From: Bifidobacteriaceae bacterium
GTDB lineage: Bacteria; Actinomycetota; Actinomycetes; Actinomycetales; WQXJ01
Length of the DNA: 7,566 bases
Reading direction: 5' to 3'
Assembly: GCA_031276585.1 (NCBI GenBank)
Contig: JAISMT010000131.1
Location: forward strand, 1 to 7,566
The position numbers were made by a program, and so were the translations under genes. A model generated the notes under the pieces. It saw only the letters and a list, made by a program, of their open reading frames with translations, searched no databases and was not told the DNA's origin. Below, one piece after another: positions 1-6,790 of the stretch. Positions within the stretch are counted from its first letter, which is position 1. Each line of letters opens with the position of its first letter.

Positions 1-333
1 CATGTGGCTTGCCCTAACCCGCCAGTCGCAACTCTGACGTACACCTACCGCGAAGCTACCGCGGTGTTAGGTCCATTAGCCACCGAAAAAGACCCTAACG
101 GCTATGACTTGTGCGCGCGCCACGCCGAGCGGGTGCTACCACCGCGTGGTTGGGAAGTAGTGCGGTTAGCGCCTCAGATGATGCCTGTTGGGCAAAGCGA
201 AGACGAGATCATGGCGTTAGCGGATTCAGTTAGGGAAAGCGCCCGCCCTGCTCCACCCACCCCGGGACCACCGGTTTTAGATTTGGTGACGCCCCGCCAT
301 GGACATCTGCGAGTGGTACCCAATTTGCCTTGA
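1..333 (+). CDS. DUF3499 family protein, 5' end cut by the window edge
   Basis: A small actinobacterial protein of unknown function that usually sits directly upstream of manB, as here. The core VATLTY, the stretch AVLGPLA, YDLCARHAER and PRGWEVVRL are the parts I recognise as family hallmarks. A GTG at base 4 could be read as a start. However, family members carry about ten more N-terminal residues with a first cysteine upstream of the one in ACPNP, and the reading frame is open to base 1, so the gene probably begins before the window. The Cys of ACPNP and the Cys-x2-His of LCARH look like part of a small zinc site; that is inference. The tail after about residue 60 is proline-rich and poorly conserved. 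The stop at 331-333 lies 23 bases before the preferred manB start, which implies co-transcription. Confidence 0.85.
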   Translation, partial: HVACPNPPVATLTYTYREATAVLGPLATEKDPNGYDLCARHAERVLPPRGWEVVRLAPQMMPVGQSEDEIMALADSVRESARPAPPTPGPPVLDLVTPRHGHLRVVPNLP

Positions 334-356
334 GTGCACTGGTGGTGGGTGCAACT

Positions 357-1781
357 ATGCTAGACCGGGTGCGATCCCTCACCCCCATTTTGAAGAGTAA
401 CGATTTACGAGGTGCTGTACCTGAATTGTGGGGACCGGATGAAGCTTGGGGTTTGGGAGCGGCCATAGCGCAAAGTTTCAACGAGTCTCCAGCGCTGTTG
501 GTGGGACACGATATGCGTTTATCCGGCGTGGAGTTGGCAGAGGCGTTGGCCAGTGGTGCCCGGACCGCCGGGATGAACGTAATTATGTTGGGGCAGATTT
601 CCACTGACACCATGTATTACGCCTCCGGTGCCATGGATTTACCGGGCGCCATGTTGACTGCTTCCCATAACCCCGCCGGAGATAACGGGTTGAAGCTGGT
701 GCGCCCGGGAGCTAAACCGGTCAGCCGGGACAACGGTCTACGGCAAATTGTGGAGCAGGCAGAAAGATGTACTCCTGCCACTTTAGGTACGGCCTTCAGC
801 GGCGACATCACCCATAAGGATGTGATACCTGATTTTGCTCGCTTTTTACGCCAAACGGTGGACTTGGCTTCGATTCGTCGGTTGAAAGTGGTGGTGGACG
901 CCGGTAACGGTATGGGTGGCATGGTGGTAGATGCAGTATTAGGTACCGCTGTGGGGTTACCTGAACTGGCGTTAGACCTGGTGCGTTTGTATTTCGAACC
1001 CGATGGCACTTTTCCTAACCACCCCGCCGATCCGTTGGATCCAAAGAATTTAGAAGATCTGCAGCGAACCGTAGTGGAATCCGGGGCCGATATTGGTTTG
1101 GCTTTCGACGGGGACGCTGACCGTTGTTTCGTAGTGGACCAAAAAGGGCAGGTTGTACCACCTTCGGTAATTGGCCAGATCATTGCCTTACGGGAGGTGG
1201 CGTTGGAGTTGGCCGCCGGACGGCCAGCGGTGATAGTACGTAATGCCATCACTTCGCAGGCTTTGGCAGAAGCGGTGGAAGCAGCGGGCGGTCAAACGGT
1301 CCGTACCCGGGTAGGGCATGGGATCATCAAACCGACTATGGCGAAGTTAGACGCCGTGTTTGGAGCCGAACATTCGGGCCACTTTTATTTTCGAGATTTC
1401 TACTACGCTGATTCGGGGATTTTGACGGCGCTGCATATTTTGGCGGCATTGGGAACGGAGGAGTTGCAGTTGAGTGACATGGTGGATCAGCACAGTCCTT
1501 ACGTGTCGTCCGGGGAAATCAACTTCCCGGTGGCAGACCCGGTACATTCAGTGCAAAAAGTGCAGCAAGCTTACGCTGCGGAGGCGGCCCAGGGTGCGGT
1601 CACTTTGGATGCGTTAGATGGTTTGACAGTGAACCATTGGTCCCAGCAGCCACGTTGGTGGGCCAATGTGCGCCCCTCTAATACGGAACCGTTGTTGCGT
1701 TTGAATGTGGAAGCAGAAGACCCCGAAGTGATGTCTAAGGTTCGGGACGGGATTGCGGGGATTGTGGGGGAGGTATCTTAG
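357..1781 (+). CDS. manB: Phosphomannomutase/phosphoglucomutase (alpha-D-phosphohexomutase family)
   Basis: Cytosolic enzyme interconverting hexose 6-phosphate and 1-phosphate, supplying mannose 1-phosphate for GDP-mannose and glycans. With the ATG at 357 the protein has 474 residues, close to the family's usual length. All four family sites are visible: the phosphoserine loop TASHNP (101-106, Ser103), the metal loop DGDADR (251-256), the sugar-recognition loop GAEHSGH (336-342) and the phosphate-binding loop RPSNTEP (439-445). The N-terminal KSNDLRG matches the family's K-x-YDVRG motif. An in-frame TTG at 330, overlapping the previous stop, would add nine residues, but it has no visible ribosome site. 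The ATG at 357 follows a G-rich stretch (GGTGGTGGG) by about seven bases. Leucine is mostly TTG/TTA. Specificity (mannose, glucose or both) cannot be read from sequence. Confidence 0.95.
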   Translation: MLDRVRSLTPILKSNDLRGAVPELWGPDEAWGLGAAIAQSFNESPALLVGHDMRLSGVELAEALASGARTAGMNVIMLGQISTDTMYYASGAMDLPGAMLTASHNPAGDNGLKLVRPGAKPVSRDNGLRQIVEQAERCTPATLGTAFSGDITHKDVIPDFARFLRQTVDLASIRRLKVVVDAGNGMGGMVVDAVLGTAVGLPELALDLVRLYFEPDGTFPNHPADPLDPKNLEDLQRTVVESGADIGLAFDGDADRCFVVDQKGQVVPPSVIGQIIALREVALELAAGRPAVIVRNAITSQALAEAVEAAGGQTVRTRVGHGIIKPTMAKLDAVFGAEHSGHFYFRDFYYADSGILTALHILAALGTEELQLSDMVDQHSPYVSSGEINFPVADPVHSVQKVQQAYAAEAAQGAVTLDALDGLTVNHWSQQPRWWANVRPSNTEPLLRLNVEAEDPEVMSKVRDGIAGIVGEVS

Positions 1782-1949
1782 GTGGAGCAATGGGTCCGGG
1801 ACGCGTTGCGTTGCCCACAATGTAAAGGTCAGTTGGTGGACGCCCCCGGACGTTTGGTCTGTGGCTCGTGTCGTCTGAGTTACCCCTTTAGAGACGGCAT
1901 CCCAGCTTTACTGGCGGGACGAGCGGTCGAGTTGGAGGAATCGCAGTGA
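1782..1949 (+). CDS. Trm112-family small zinc-ribbon protein
   Basis: A 55-residue protein that starts with GTG immediately after the manB TAG. The sequence reads [10 protein letters not shown] (9-18), then [20 protein letters not shown] (25-44). The two CxxC pairs (Cys11/14 and Cys27/30) and the Y-P-x-x-x-G-I-P ending are typical of the Trm112p-like (DUF343) family. In eukaryotes and archaea Trm112 binds and activates SAM-dependent methyltransferases; bacterial members are little studied, so the partner here is unknown. A strong ribosome site, GGGGGAGG at 1766-1773, lies eight bases before the GTG. The stop codon at 1947-1949 shares bases with the ahcY GTG (GTGA), so the two genes are probably translationally coupled. 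The gene is short and easily missed, but its motifs and exact fit between neighbours make it convincing. Confidence 0.92.
   Translation: MEQWVRDALRCPQCKGQLVDAPGRLVCGSCRLSYPFRDGIPALLAGRAVELEESQ
1934..1939 (+). promoter_or_regulatory. Ribosome binding site for ahcY
   Basis: GGAGGA lies six bases before the GTG at 1946 and inside the last codons of the Trm112-family gene. It fixes the ahcY start at this GTG, which overlaps the preceding stop codon. Confidence 0.8.
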
Positions 1950-3394
1950 AACCCGAGGTACTACCAGCAGACATCCACTATGTACCAGGCCGTTATGCGG
2001 TACGTGACCTAGCTCTAGCAGAATCCGGCCGAGCCCAAATCCGTTTAGCTGAACAGCAGATGCCGGGCTTGATGGCGTTGCGGGAAGAATACGCTGGCAG
2101 CCAACCGTTACGGGGGGCTCGCATCAGCGGTTCGCTACATATGACGGTACAGACCGCAGTGCTGATCGAAACTTTGGTGGCGTTGGGGGCCCGTGTTCGG
2201 TGGGCTTCCTGCAACATTTTCTCCACCCAGGATGAGGCGGCAGCCGCGGTGGTGACGGGACCAGCTAGCCCCGCGGTGTTTGCATGGAAAGGCGAATCCT
2301 TGGAGGCCTATTGGTGGTGTACGTTGCAGGCGCTCAGTTGGGATGGGGTGGGGCCAGATTTGGTAGTGGACGATGGCGCCGATGCCTCCACGCTGCTATT
2401 GGCCGGCCGGGAATTCCAAGACTCCGGCGTGGATGCGGCCGCTTACCAGGAACTAGGCAGCTCCAGTGAAGGCCAAGTGGTACAACGCCTGTTAGAGCAA
2501 CAACCGCCTGCATTGTGGCAGGCATTAGCCCAAAACTTGCGGGGGGTCAGCGAAGAAACCACCACCGGCGTGCATCGTTTAGAAGCCTGGGCCGAGGTTG
2601 ATCGGCTGTTTTTTCCCGCTATCAACGTGAATGATTCGGTCACTAAATCAAAGTTCGATAACACTTACGGTATTCGCCATTCGCTGCCGGACGGTTTGAA
2701 CCGGGCTACCGACATGTTGATTGGCGGCAAAGTGGCGGTAATAGCAGGCTACGGTGGGGTGGGCAAAGGCGCGGCGGAAGCTTTACGCGGGCAAGGCGCT
2801 CGCGTCATCATCACCGAAGTTGACCCCATCTGTGCGCTACAAGCGGCCATGGATGGCTATCAGGTAGCCCGGCTGGAAGATGTAGTAGCAGTGGGAGACT
2901 TTTTCATTACTGCCACCGGGAACCGTGATGTGGTTACCACTGCCCATCTAGCGGCCATGAAGGATAAAGCTGTAGTAGCGAATGTGGGCCACTTCGACAA
3001 CGAGATCGATATGGCAGGTTTAACGGCTCACCCTCTAGTACAACGAGTGAGGGTAAAAGACCAAGTAGATGAGTGGATTTTCCCGGACGGTCACAGCGTT
3101 CTGGTGCTCTCGGAAGGGCGCCTAGCCAATTTGGGCAACGCTACTGGCCACCCTAGTTTTGTCATGTCTTGTTCCTTCACCAACCAGGTGTTGGCTCAAC
3201 TGGAACTCTGGCAGGCCTCAGCGGGCGCCTATCCGCCGGGAGTGCACCGCTTACCTAAAACGCTAGATGAGAAGGTGGCCCGGTTGCATTTGAAGGCGTT
3301 GGGAGTGCAGTTGACCGAGTTGACCTCGACCCAAGCTCAATACTTAGGTGTAGACCCTGCTGGCCCGTATAAACCGGACTACTACCGTTACTAA
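1946..3394 (+). CDS. ahcY: S-adenosylhomocysteine hydrolase (adenosylhomocysteinase)
   Basis: Cytosolic NAD-dependent enzyme that splits S-adenosylhomocysteine into adenosine and homocysteine, relieving product inhibition of methyltransferases. The protein has 482 residues, with the insert of roughly 40 residues before the SEETTTG motif that I recall from mycobacterial and other long bacterial forms. Family motifs run in order: GSLHMT (His65), CNIFSTQD (89-96), VDDGAD (141-146), SEETTTG (202-208), [11 protein letters not shown] (Lys234, Asp238, Asn239), the NAD loop GYGGVGKG (268-275), ITEVDP (Glu291), GHFDNEID (His349), GHPSFVMS (His402) and the C-terminal KPDYYRY. Three usually constant positions differ: Glu97 where His is expected after STQD, Ala145 for Gly in DDGGD, and Gly271 for Asp in GYGDVGKG. 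The residues known to be catalytic are kept, so the enzyme is probably active. The stop overlaps that of the convergent lipoprotein gene. Confidence 0.97.
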   Translation: MKPEVLPADIHYVPGRYAVRDLALAESGRAQIRLAEQQMPGLMALREEYAGSQPLRGARISGSLHMTVQTAVLIETLVALGARVRWASCNIFSTQDEAAAAVVTGPASPAVFAWKGESLEAYWWCTLQALSWDGVGPDLVVDDGADASTLLLAGREFQDSGVDAAAYQELGSSSEGQVVQRLLEQQPPALWQALAQNLRGVSEETTTGVHRLEAWAEVDRLFFPAINVNDSVTKSKFDNTYGIRHSLPDGLNRATDMLIGGKVAVIAGYGGVGKGAAEALRGQGARVIITEVDPICALQAAMDGYQVARLEDVVAVGDFFITATGNRDVVTTAHLAAMKDKAVVANVGHFDNEIDMAGLTAHPLVQRVRVKDQVDEWIFPDGHSVLVLSEGRLANLGNATGHPSFVMSCSFTNQVLAQLELWQASAGAYPPGVHRLPKTLDEKVARLHLKALGVQLTELTSTQAQYLGVDPAGPYKPDYYRY

Positions 3395-3828
3395 CCCTGC
3401 CCGTAGTCGGTAACCTGCCACGGGCTGGAAGGGCTGTCGCGGGTGAGTGTCCACGACCAGCCGGTGTAGTCGGAATCTCGGTTCAAGCTACCGTCACCAC
3501 CGAATTTACCAACATGGAACTCAGATTCCAGGACTATTACATTGTCGATTGCCACTTCCCCCTCTAATCCCCCGCCGTATTTCATGTACACCTCGGTGCC
3601 GTTGTCGGAGAACACTTCGTCGTAGCGGAGCCGCAATAGATTGCAGCCTTTGAAGGACTTGAACCGTTCCATCACAGCGGCCTCGGCAGCCTCAATCTCC
3701 GCCACGCTAAACCGGGACGAATCACCACGCACAATCTCTACATTGTCACTAGTACCAGGGCCCGCGCACCCAGCGCTAAACAACGCCAAGCCGACCGCGA
3801 CTACAGCCATCCACCAAATCTTTTTCAC
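3391..3828 (-). CDS. Small secreted lipoprotein of unknown function
   Basis: A 145-residue protein starting [21 protein letters not shown]: positively charged start, hydrophobic segment and a lipobox-like SAGC with Cys21, so it is predicted to be lipid-anchored outside the membrane. The mature part has [13 protein letters not shown], then [23 protein letters not shown] and a final WQVTDYGQG. From memory, this pattern (FKGC-L, YDE, GGDGSL, W-x-W, W-V-D-G) resembles a family of small lipoproteins found mainly in Firmicutes; I cannot name the domain with certainty. The GTG at 3828 is chosen because AAAGGGG stands seven bases before it and a good promoter lies just upstream. In-frame TTG (3852) and ATG (3849) lie at or before the expected transcript start. 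The TAG stop (3391-3393, complement) overlaps the ahcY TAA, so the two transcripts collide. Confidence 0.85.
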   Translation of the reverse strand: MKKIWWMAVVAVGLALFSAGCAGPGTSDNVEIVRGDSSRFSVAEIEAAEAAVMERFKSFKGCNLLRLRYDEVFSDNGTEVYMKYGGGLEGEVAIDNVIVLESEFHVGKFGGDGSLNRDSDYTGWSWTLTRDSPSSPWQVTDYGQG

Positions 3829-3835
3829 CGCGTCA

Positions 3836-3842
3836 CCCCTTT
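3836..3842 (-). promoter_or_regulatory. Ribosome binding site deciding the small lipoprotein start
   Basis: AAAGGGG on the - strand, seven bases before the GTG at 3828. It supports this GTG over the in-frame ATG and TTG upstream, which have no such site downstream of the predicted transcript start. Confidence 0.7.
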
Positions 3843-3851
3843 CGCCCATCA

Positions 3852-3880
3852 AACCTAAACTCCAATCGACCGGCTGCCAA
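3852..3880 (-). promoter_or_regulatory. Sigma70-type promoter for the small lipoprotein gene
   Basis: On the - strand TTGGCA (complement of 3875-3880, five of six bases of TTGACA) is followed after exactly 17 bases by TAGGTT (complement of 3852-3857), which fits the TAnnnT form common in actinobacteria. Transcription would start near 3845, giving a leader of about 17 bases before the GTG at 3828. No operator was recognised. Confidence 0.6.
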
Positions 3881-4063
3881 CCACCGCATCGGCATCACTT
3901 TTCTCTTCCGGAATTTCAGTCCCGGTTTTCTCTCACTGAGGAGGGGTTTGTGGTTGGGTGCTGGTTGGTGATGTGATGTGTGGGGGTTTGTCGAAGTGTG
4001 ACGCAGGGCTCCTGGGAGAGTCATTGTGGTGTAAACAATCTTCGACTTCCCCAGAAGCTTCAC
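3881..4063. other. Non-coding G/T-rich stretch between the lipoprotein promoter and the transposase relic
   Basis: No credible gene was found here. From 3940 to about 3990 the + strand is almost free of cytosine and rich in G and T, with runs of G. Within it, 3952-3968 reads GGTTGGGTGCTGGTTGG, four G-pairs with TT, GTGCT-like and TT loops, the arrangement of a two-layer G-quadruplex. The part nearest 4064 may be the left flank of the insertion sequence whose transposase relic follows, but no terminal repeat could be confirmed. Confidence 0.5.
3983..4052. repeat. Imperfect long-range inverted repeat
   Basis: GTCGAAG at 3990-3996 is exactly complementary to CTTCGAC at 4040-4046. Outside this core, the G-run at 3983-3986 can pair with CCCC at 4049-4052 across a short mismatch, giving about 11 pairs around a 43-base loop. 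It lies just before the transposase relic and could be part of an insertion-sequence end or a folded leader. The seven-base exact core could also arise by chance. Confidence 0.35.
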
Positions 4064-4409
4064 GTGATTACTTGTCGTGCCACACTTGATGTCCCCGACC
4101 ACATCGTCCACGCCGTTGCTGCCTGGCTCACTGATTGGCGAACCGTACACGATTCGTATCCCTAACAGCGGGCTGCGACTCCTTTCACCCAACGGTGATG
4201 CTCCTACGGTGGGCCCGCAACACAACCCAGATCGCCCAACTCGCCCGCGACACAGACCTATCTCAAGCCACCGCCTACATGTAGTTCCGAAACCATCGGC
4301 GTAGGCGCAACCTACGGGTTTAGGACTTAACCAGGTCCTCAACACATTAGCTGGACACGAACCATACGCGATCATAAACGGAGCACTCATCGAATCAGAC
4401 CTATGCTGA
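4064..4409 (+). pseudogene. Decayed, 3'-truncated transposase (IS5-like, HTH plus DDE type)
   Basis: Pieces of one transposase appear in order but in different frames. The start at a GTG gives VITCRATLDVPDHIVHAVAA, which matches the N-terminus of a common actinobacterial IS5-like transposase family. A TAA at 4163-4165 interrupts it, then QRAATPFTQ continues in the same frame. At about 4193 one base appears to be missing. The next frame gives VMLLRWARNTTQIAQLARD and SQATAYM (4195-4281), the helix-turn-helix region, ending at TAG 4282-4284. ETIGV (4289-4303) and then LNQVLNTLAGHEPY and INGALIESDLC (4326-4406) follow in further frames; the last corresponds to the family's L-I-x-S/T-D-R motif near the first catalytic aspartate. 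The rest of the DDE domain is absent, because the neighbouring lipoprotein gene ends at 4451. The element is surely inactive. Family assignment is from memory of related proteins. Confidence 0.8.
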
Positions 4410-4450
4410 ATGAAGAACCCCGAAACACAAAACGGGTGACCAGCCATCGG

Positions 4451-5356
4451 TTATCGCCTCAGGCTGGACTCTTCATCCATGTACGTCTCCTCGGTTTCCC
4501 CTAGGATGGTGGTGAGTCGCTCAATCCGCTCGGCCTCCTCCGGCGTCGGATCGGAGTCGGGGCCACCGGGCAACGCGATCTCGATCCGGGGGTCGATCAC
4601 CGGGACCATATCGTCCGTCCCGTCTTCGAGGGACTCGTCGTATAGCCGGTGAGCGTTTACGTCAAACGGAGGGCATGCTTCCACCAGCGCTCGGAGCTGA
4701 TCCTCCGTGATGTCATACGGCAGCAACACGACGGCCTCACGGGTCGACGGCTCCTGACCGTCCGGGGGGAACGGGTCGGCGATCTCTGGGAACCCGTTCT
4801 CACGCGCACAGACCGCCCACTTCACACCGGCATCGAGTTTCCTGCGGATGGATTCGCTTTCTTCCGTAAGGTCGGCGCCAACGGGCTCTGGGTCGCGGTA
4901 GCCCGACAAGCTCAGACAGCGAGAGAAACCCTCCGAGTAATCCTGATCGCCGATCCACAGGACCGGACGCACTAGTTCTCCCGATTCATCGACTGCTTCC
5001 CGTTCCAGTTCCGCCAGCCGCGTCTGAAGAACCTGAGCCACCTCGTCTGACACCTTCCCGTTGGCTTGGACGCCGCAACCGTGCTCCGAATCGCACTGGA
5101 TTACAGGGTGATCAGTATCGAAGCCAACCCAGGCTTGACCGTCGCGCTGCGGTTCAAGAACCGCAGGCAGACCAGCCTCGGTGAGACAGTCATAGTAACT
5201 CTTGGCCGCCGTTTCCTGCTCGGCGGCTCCTCCGGGTTTACGTGGCTGCCCCATACTCGCGACCTCGCCGGTGTCCGGGGAGCACGCTGCCAGGAGCGCG
5301 ACCGCCGCGACAAGCCACCACGCACACGGACCAAAACGGCTTGGGAACTGATTCAT
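4451..5356 (-). CDS. Cysteine-containing lipoprotein, likely partner of the ABC system
   Basis: A 301-residue protein with a clear lipoprotein signal: hydrophobic LVAAVALLAAC with lipobox LAAC and Cys25, then a proline/glycine-rich linker. The mature part has six more cysteines (57, 88, 94, 147, 183, 228), an even number that could form three disulfides outside the cell. Three short segments look related: YYDCLTEAGLPA (54-65), FSRCLSLSGYRDPEP (144-158) and WAVCARENGFPEIADP (180-195), each a Cys followed after a few residues by G-(L/Y/F). The C-terminal 70 residues are strongly acidic. I recognise the W-x-x-C-A-x-E-N-G pattern from actinobacterial lipoproteins beside MacB-type transporters, but their function is not known to me. 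GAGGG (5361-5365) is four bases before the ATG. Leucine codons at the N-terminus are CTN, unlike manB and ahcY. Confidence 0.88.
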   Translation of the reverse strand: MNQFPSRFGPCAWWLVAAVALLAACSPDTGEVASMGQPRKPGGAAEQETAAKSYYDCLTEAGLPAVLEPQRDGQAWVGFDTDHPVIQCDSEHGCGVQANGKVSDEVAQVLQTRLAELEREAVDESGELVRPVLWIGDQDYSEGFSRCLSLSGYRDPEPVGADLTEESESIRRKLDAGVKWAVCARENGFPEIADPFPPDGQEPSTREAVVLLPYDITEDQLRALVEACPPFDVNAHRLYDESLEDGTDDMVPVIDPRIEIALPGGPDSDPTPEEAERIERLTTILGETEETYMDEESSLRR

Positions 5357-5584
5357 GAAGCCCTCGACCTAGGCAAGCGGCAGATGGATGAGTGTTGCGG
5401 TTCTTGTGCGCCTTTGCCCCGATAGAGGGTGTCCCGCTGTCCTGAGAAGCGGTGACTCGCACACGGATTCTTGCAAGGTACGGCAATGTCCCGGGACGGT
5501 ATACGAGCGGCGGCAAGCATCGGTGGGTATTGAGGTGGAGCCATCCGGGCCTTCAAGCTCCGGTGGGTCTCGACCCGAGGCAAG
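5357..5584. other. Gap between permease and large lipoprotein with a short near-repeat
   Basis: No credible gene was found in these 228 bases. On the - strand, GCTTGCCTCGGGTCGAG (5569-5585, starting at the permease stop) and GCTTGCCTAGGTCGAG (5363-5378, just before the lipoprotein ribosome site) match at 15 positions with one indel. No convincing -35/-10 pair or hairpin with a T-run was seen, so it is unclear whether the lipoprotein is read from the transporter transcript or from its own promoter. Confidence 0.45.
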
Positions 5585-6790
5585 CTACTCAAAGTCCCGG
5601 CCAAGCTTCACCAAATCGATCACCGGAAGCCTAACGGTGCGTCGCAAATCCCACCAAACCACCCAGCCGTACACGCAAGCCAGCAACACGCAAGCTCCCA
5701 CCGCGTTCGCGACGATCGCTAATGGCACCTGCCGTAGAAGAACCAAACCAACCGCCAAATCGGCGGCGACTGCCGTCGCCGCAGCCCATCCAAGATTCCG
5801 GGCCACTGCGGCAGCATAGAAACGTTGAATACGTTCCCTGGAATAACCCAGGTGAACACCTATTCCCATGTCACGGCGGGACAAACGGAAGTAGGAGCGG
5901 TATGAGGACAAGGCCAGCGCCAGCCCGGACAGCACTATGGCCACGGCCAACACAATGGTAGCCACTCCCCCGACACTGATAGCGCTGAGCAGAGAAGGAA
6001 ACGAGCGCAACGCGTATCCGGTCTGGTAGTCCTGCGACTCCAGGGATGCGGCTACGTCTCGCACGTCCTCCAAGCGGTCAACCCAGACGAAAATGCTCTC
6101 AACCAGTTCGAAGCCGAACGGATTGGTCGAGTCATACAGTGACGCGACCTCGTTCCATTCGACTCCGAAAACCGCGCCAAACACCGAGCCAAAAGTCGCT
6201 TCATTGACGAAAACCAAGTTCCCTGGCCCGCTACCACCAAGCGCAAGGATCGGGGAGGCAGCGTCAAGAGGTCGCGTTTCCAGGCTCATTCCAATCGTCG
6301 CACCCGAGGAAAAGCCGCCTTCTTCAGCGTCTACAATTGGTACGTCTAGTTCGATAATTCCCTTTTCATAAGCAGTGCTGTAAAGGAAGCCGTCCTCCGG
6401 TTCGCTGGTGCCGAACAATCCAGAACCGTCGGCCTCCACACCCCTCACGAATACCGTTGCTTCTTCTCCGTTGACGGGTATACCGAACGGAAGCGAATAG
6501 ACGGCGCTCACAACGCTCGACGGTGAACTCTCCGCTGCCAGGCGCTGGATTTCAGGCACATCCTCGAACTTCACAGCATCTAAGCCAGATTCTGAAAACT
6601 TGCCGACCACCTGAACATAATGCGTGTTCGGGTTTTCCAACACACTTTGACGCGTCTTGTCCGCCTGCCACTCAAGAAAACAGGCCATTACAACCAATAA
6701 AGTGAGTGTGCAGCACAGAGAGAGCCTCGCGCGCCGGATGAACTTAGACGCCTTGCCGACTATTAAGCCGCTGACCAACCGATCACTCAC
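5585..6790 (-). CDS. MacB/FtsX-type ABC transporter permease
   Basis: A 401-residue membrane protein with the MacB/LolC layout: one transmembrane helix near the N-terminus (about 22-39), a large extracytoplasmic domain (about 40-265), then three helices at about 268-294, 333-352 and 357-380. Between helices 2 and 3, FRLSRRDMGIGVHLGYSRER (301-320) resembles the cytoplasmic coupling segment of FtsX-family proteins (RRREIGILRALGAS in relatives). This family acts mechanically across the membrane in peptide, antibiotic or lipoprotein handling rather than as a simple channel; the substrate here is unknown. The GTG start overlaps the ATPase stop by eight bases and has GGGAGG seven bases upstream, so the pair is translationally coupled. 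A short form with four helices would need to work as a dimer. Overall family confidence is high, subfamily low. Confidence 0.88.
   Translation of the reverse strand: MSDRLVSGLIVGKASKFIRRARLSLCCTLTLLVVMACFLEWQADKTRQSVLENPNTHYVQVVGKFSESGLDAVKFEDVPEIQRLAAESSPSSVVSAVYSLPFGIPVNGEEATVFVRGVEADGSGLFGTSEPEDGFLYSTAYEKGIIELDVPIVDAEEGGFSSGATIGMSLETRPLDAASPILALGGSGPGNLVFVNEATFGSVFGAVFGVEWNEVASLYDSTNPFGFELVESIFVWVDRLEDVRDVAASLESQDYQTGYALRSFPSLLSAISVGGVATIVLAVAIVLSGLALALSSYRSYFRLSRRDMGIGVHLGYSRERIQRFYAAAVARNLGWAAATAVAADLAVGLVLLRQVPLAIVANAVGACVLLACVYGWVVWWDLRRTVRLPVIDLVKLGRDFE

Noticed and set aside
330..356. TTG start for manB at 330, overlapping the previous stop
   Set aside because: No ribosome site was seen before it, and the ATG at 357 follows a G-rich stretch and gives the usual N-terminal length before the K-x-x-D-x-RG motif.
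3399..3425. Inverted repeat GCCCGT/ACGGGC as a terminator for ahcY
   Set aside because: Six pairs around a 15-base loop, inside the convergent lipoprotein coding sequence, with no T-run on either side. It is too weak to call.
3833..4447. Long open frame of 204 codons on the - strand
   Set aside because: It runs antisense to the transposase relic and through the lipoprotein promoter, has low-complexity His/Pro/Ser stretches and no recognisable domain or ribosome site. The + strand fragments explain this DNA better.
5537..5561. GGAGC/GCTCC inverted repeat as a terminator for the permease
   Set aside because: Only five pairs with a 15-base loop and no T-run.
5388..5819. Open frame of 143 codons on the + strand
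   Set aside because: It lies opposite the permease C-terminus and the gap after it, is rich in Arg, Ser, Thr and Pro without motifs, and the - strand permease reading has clear transmembrane helices.
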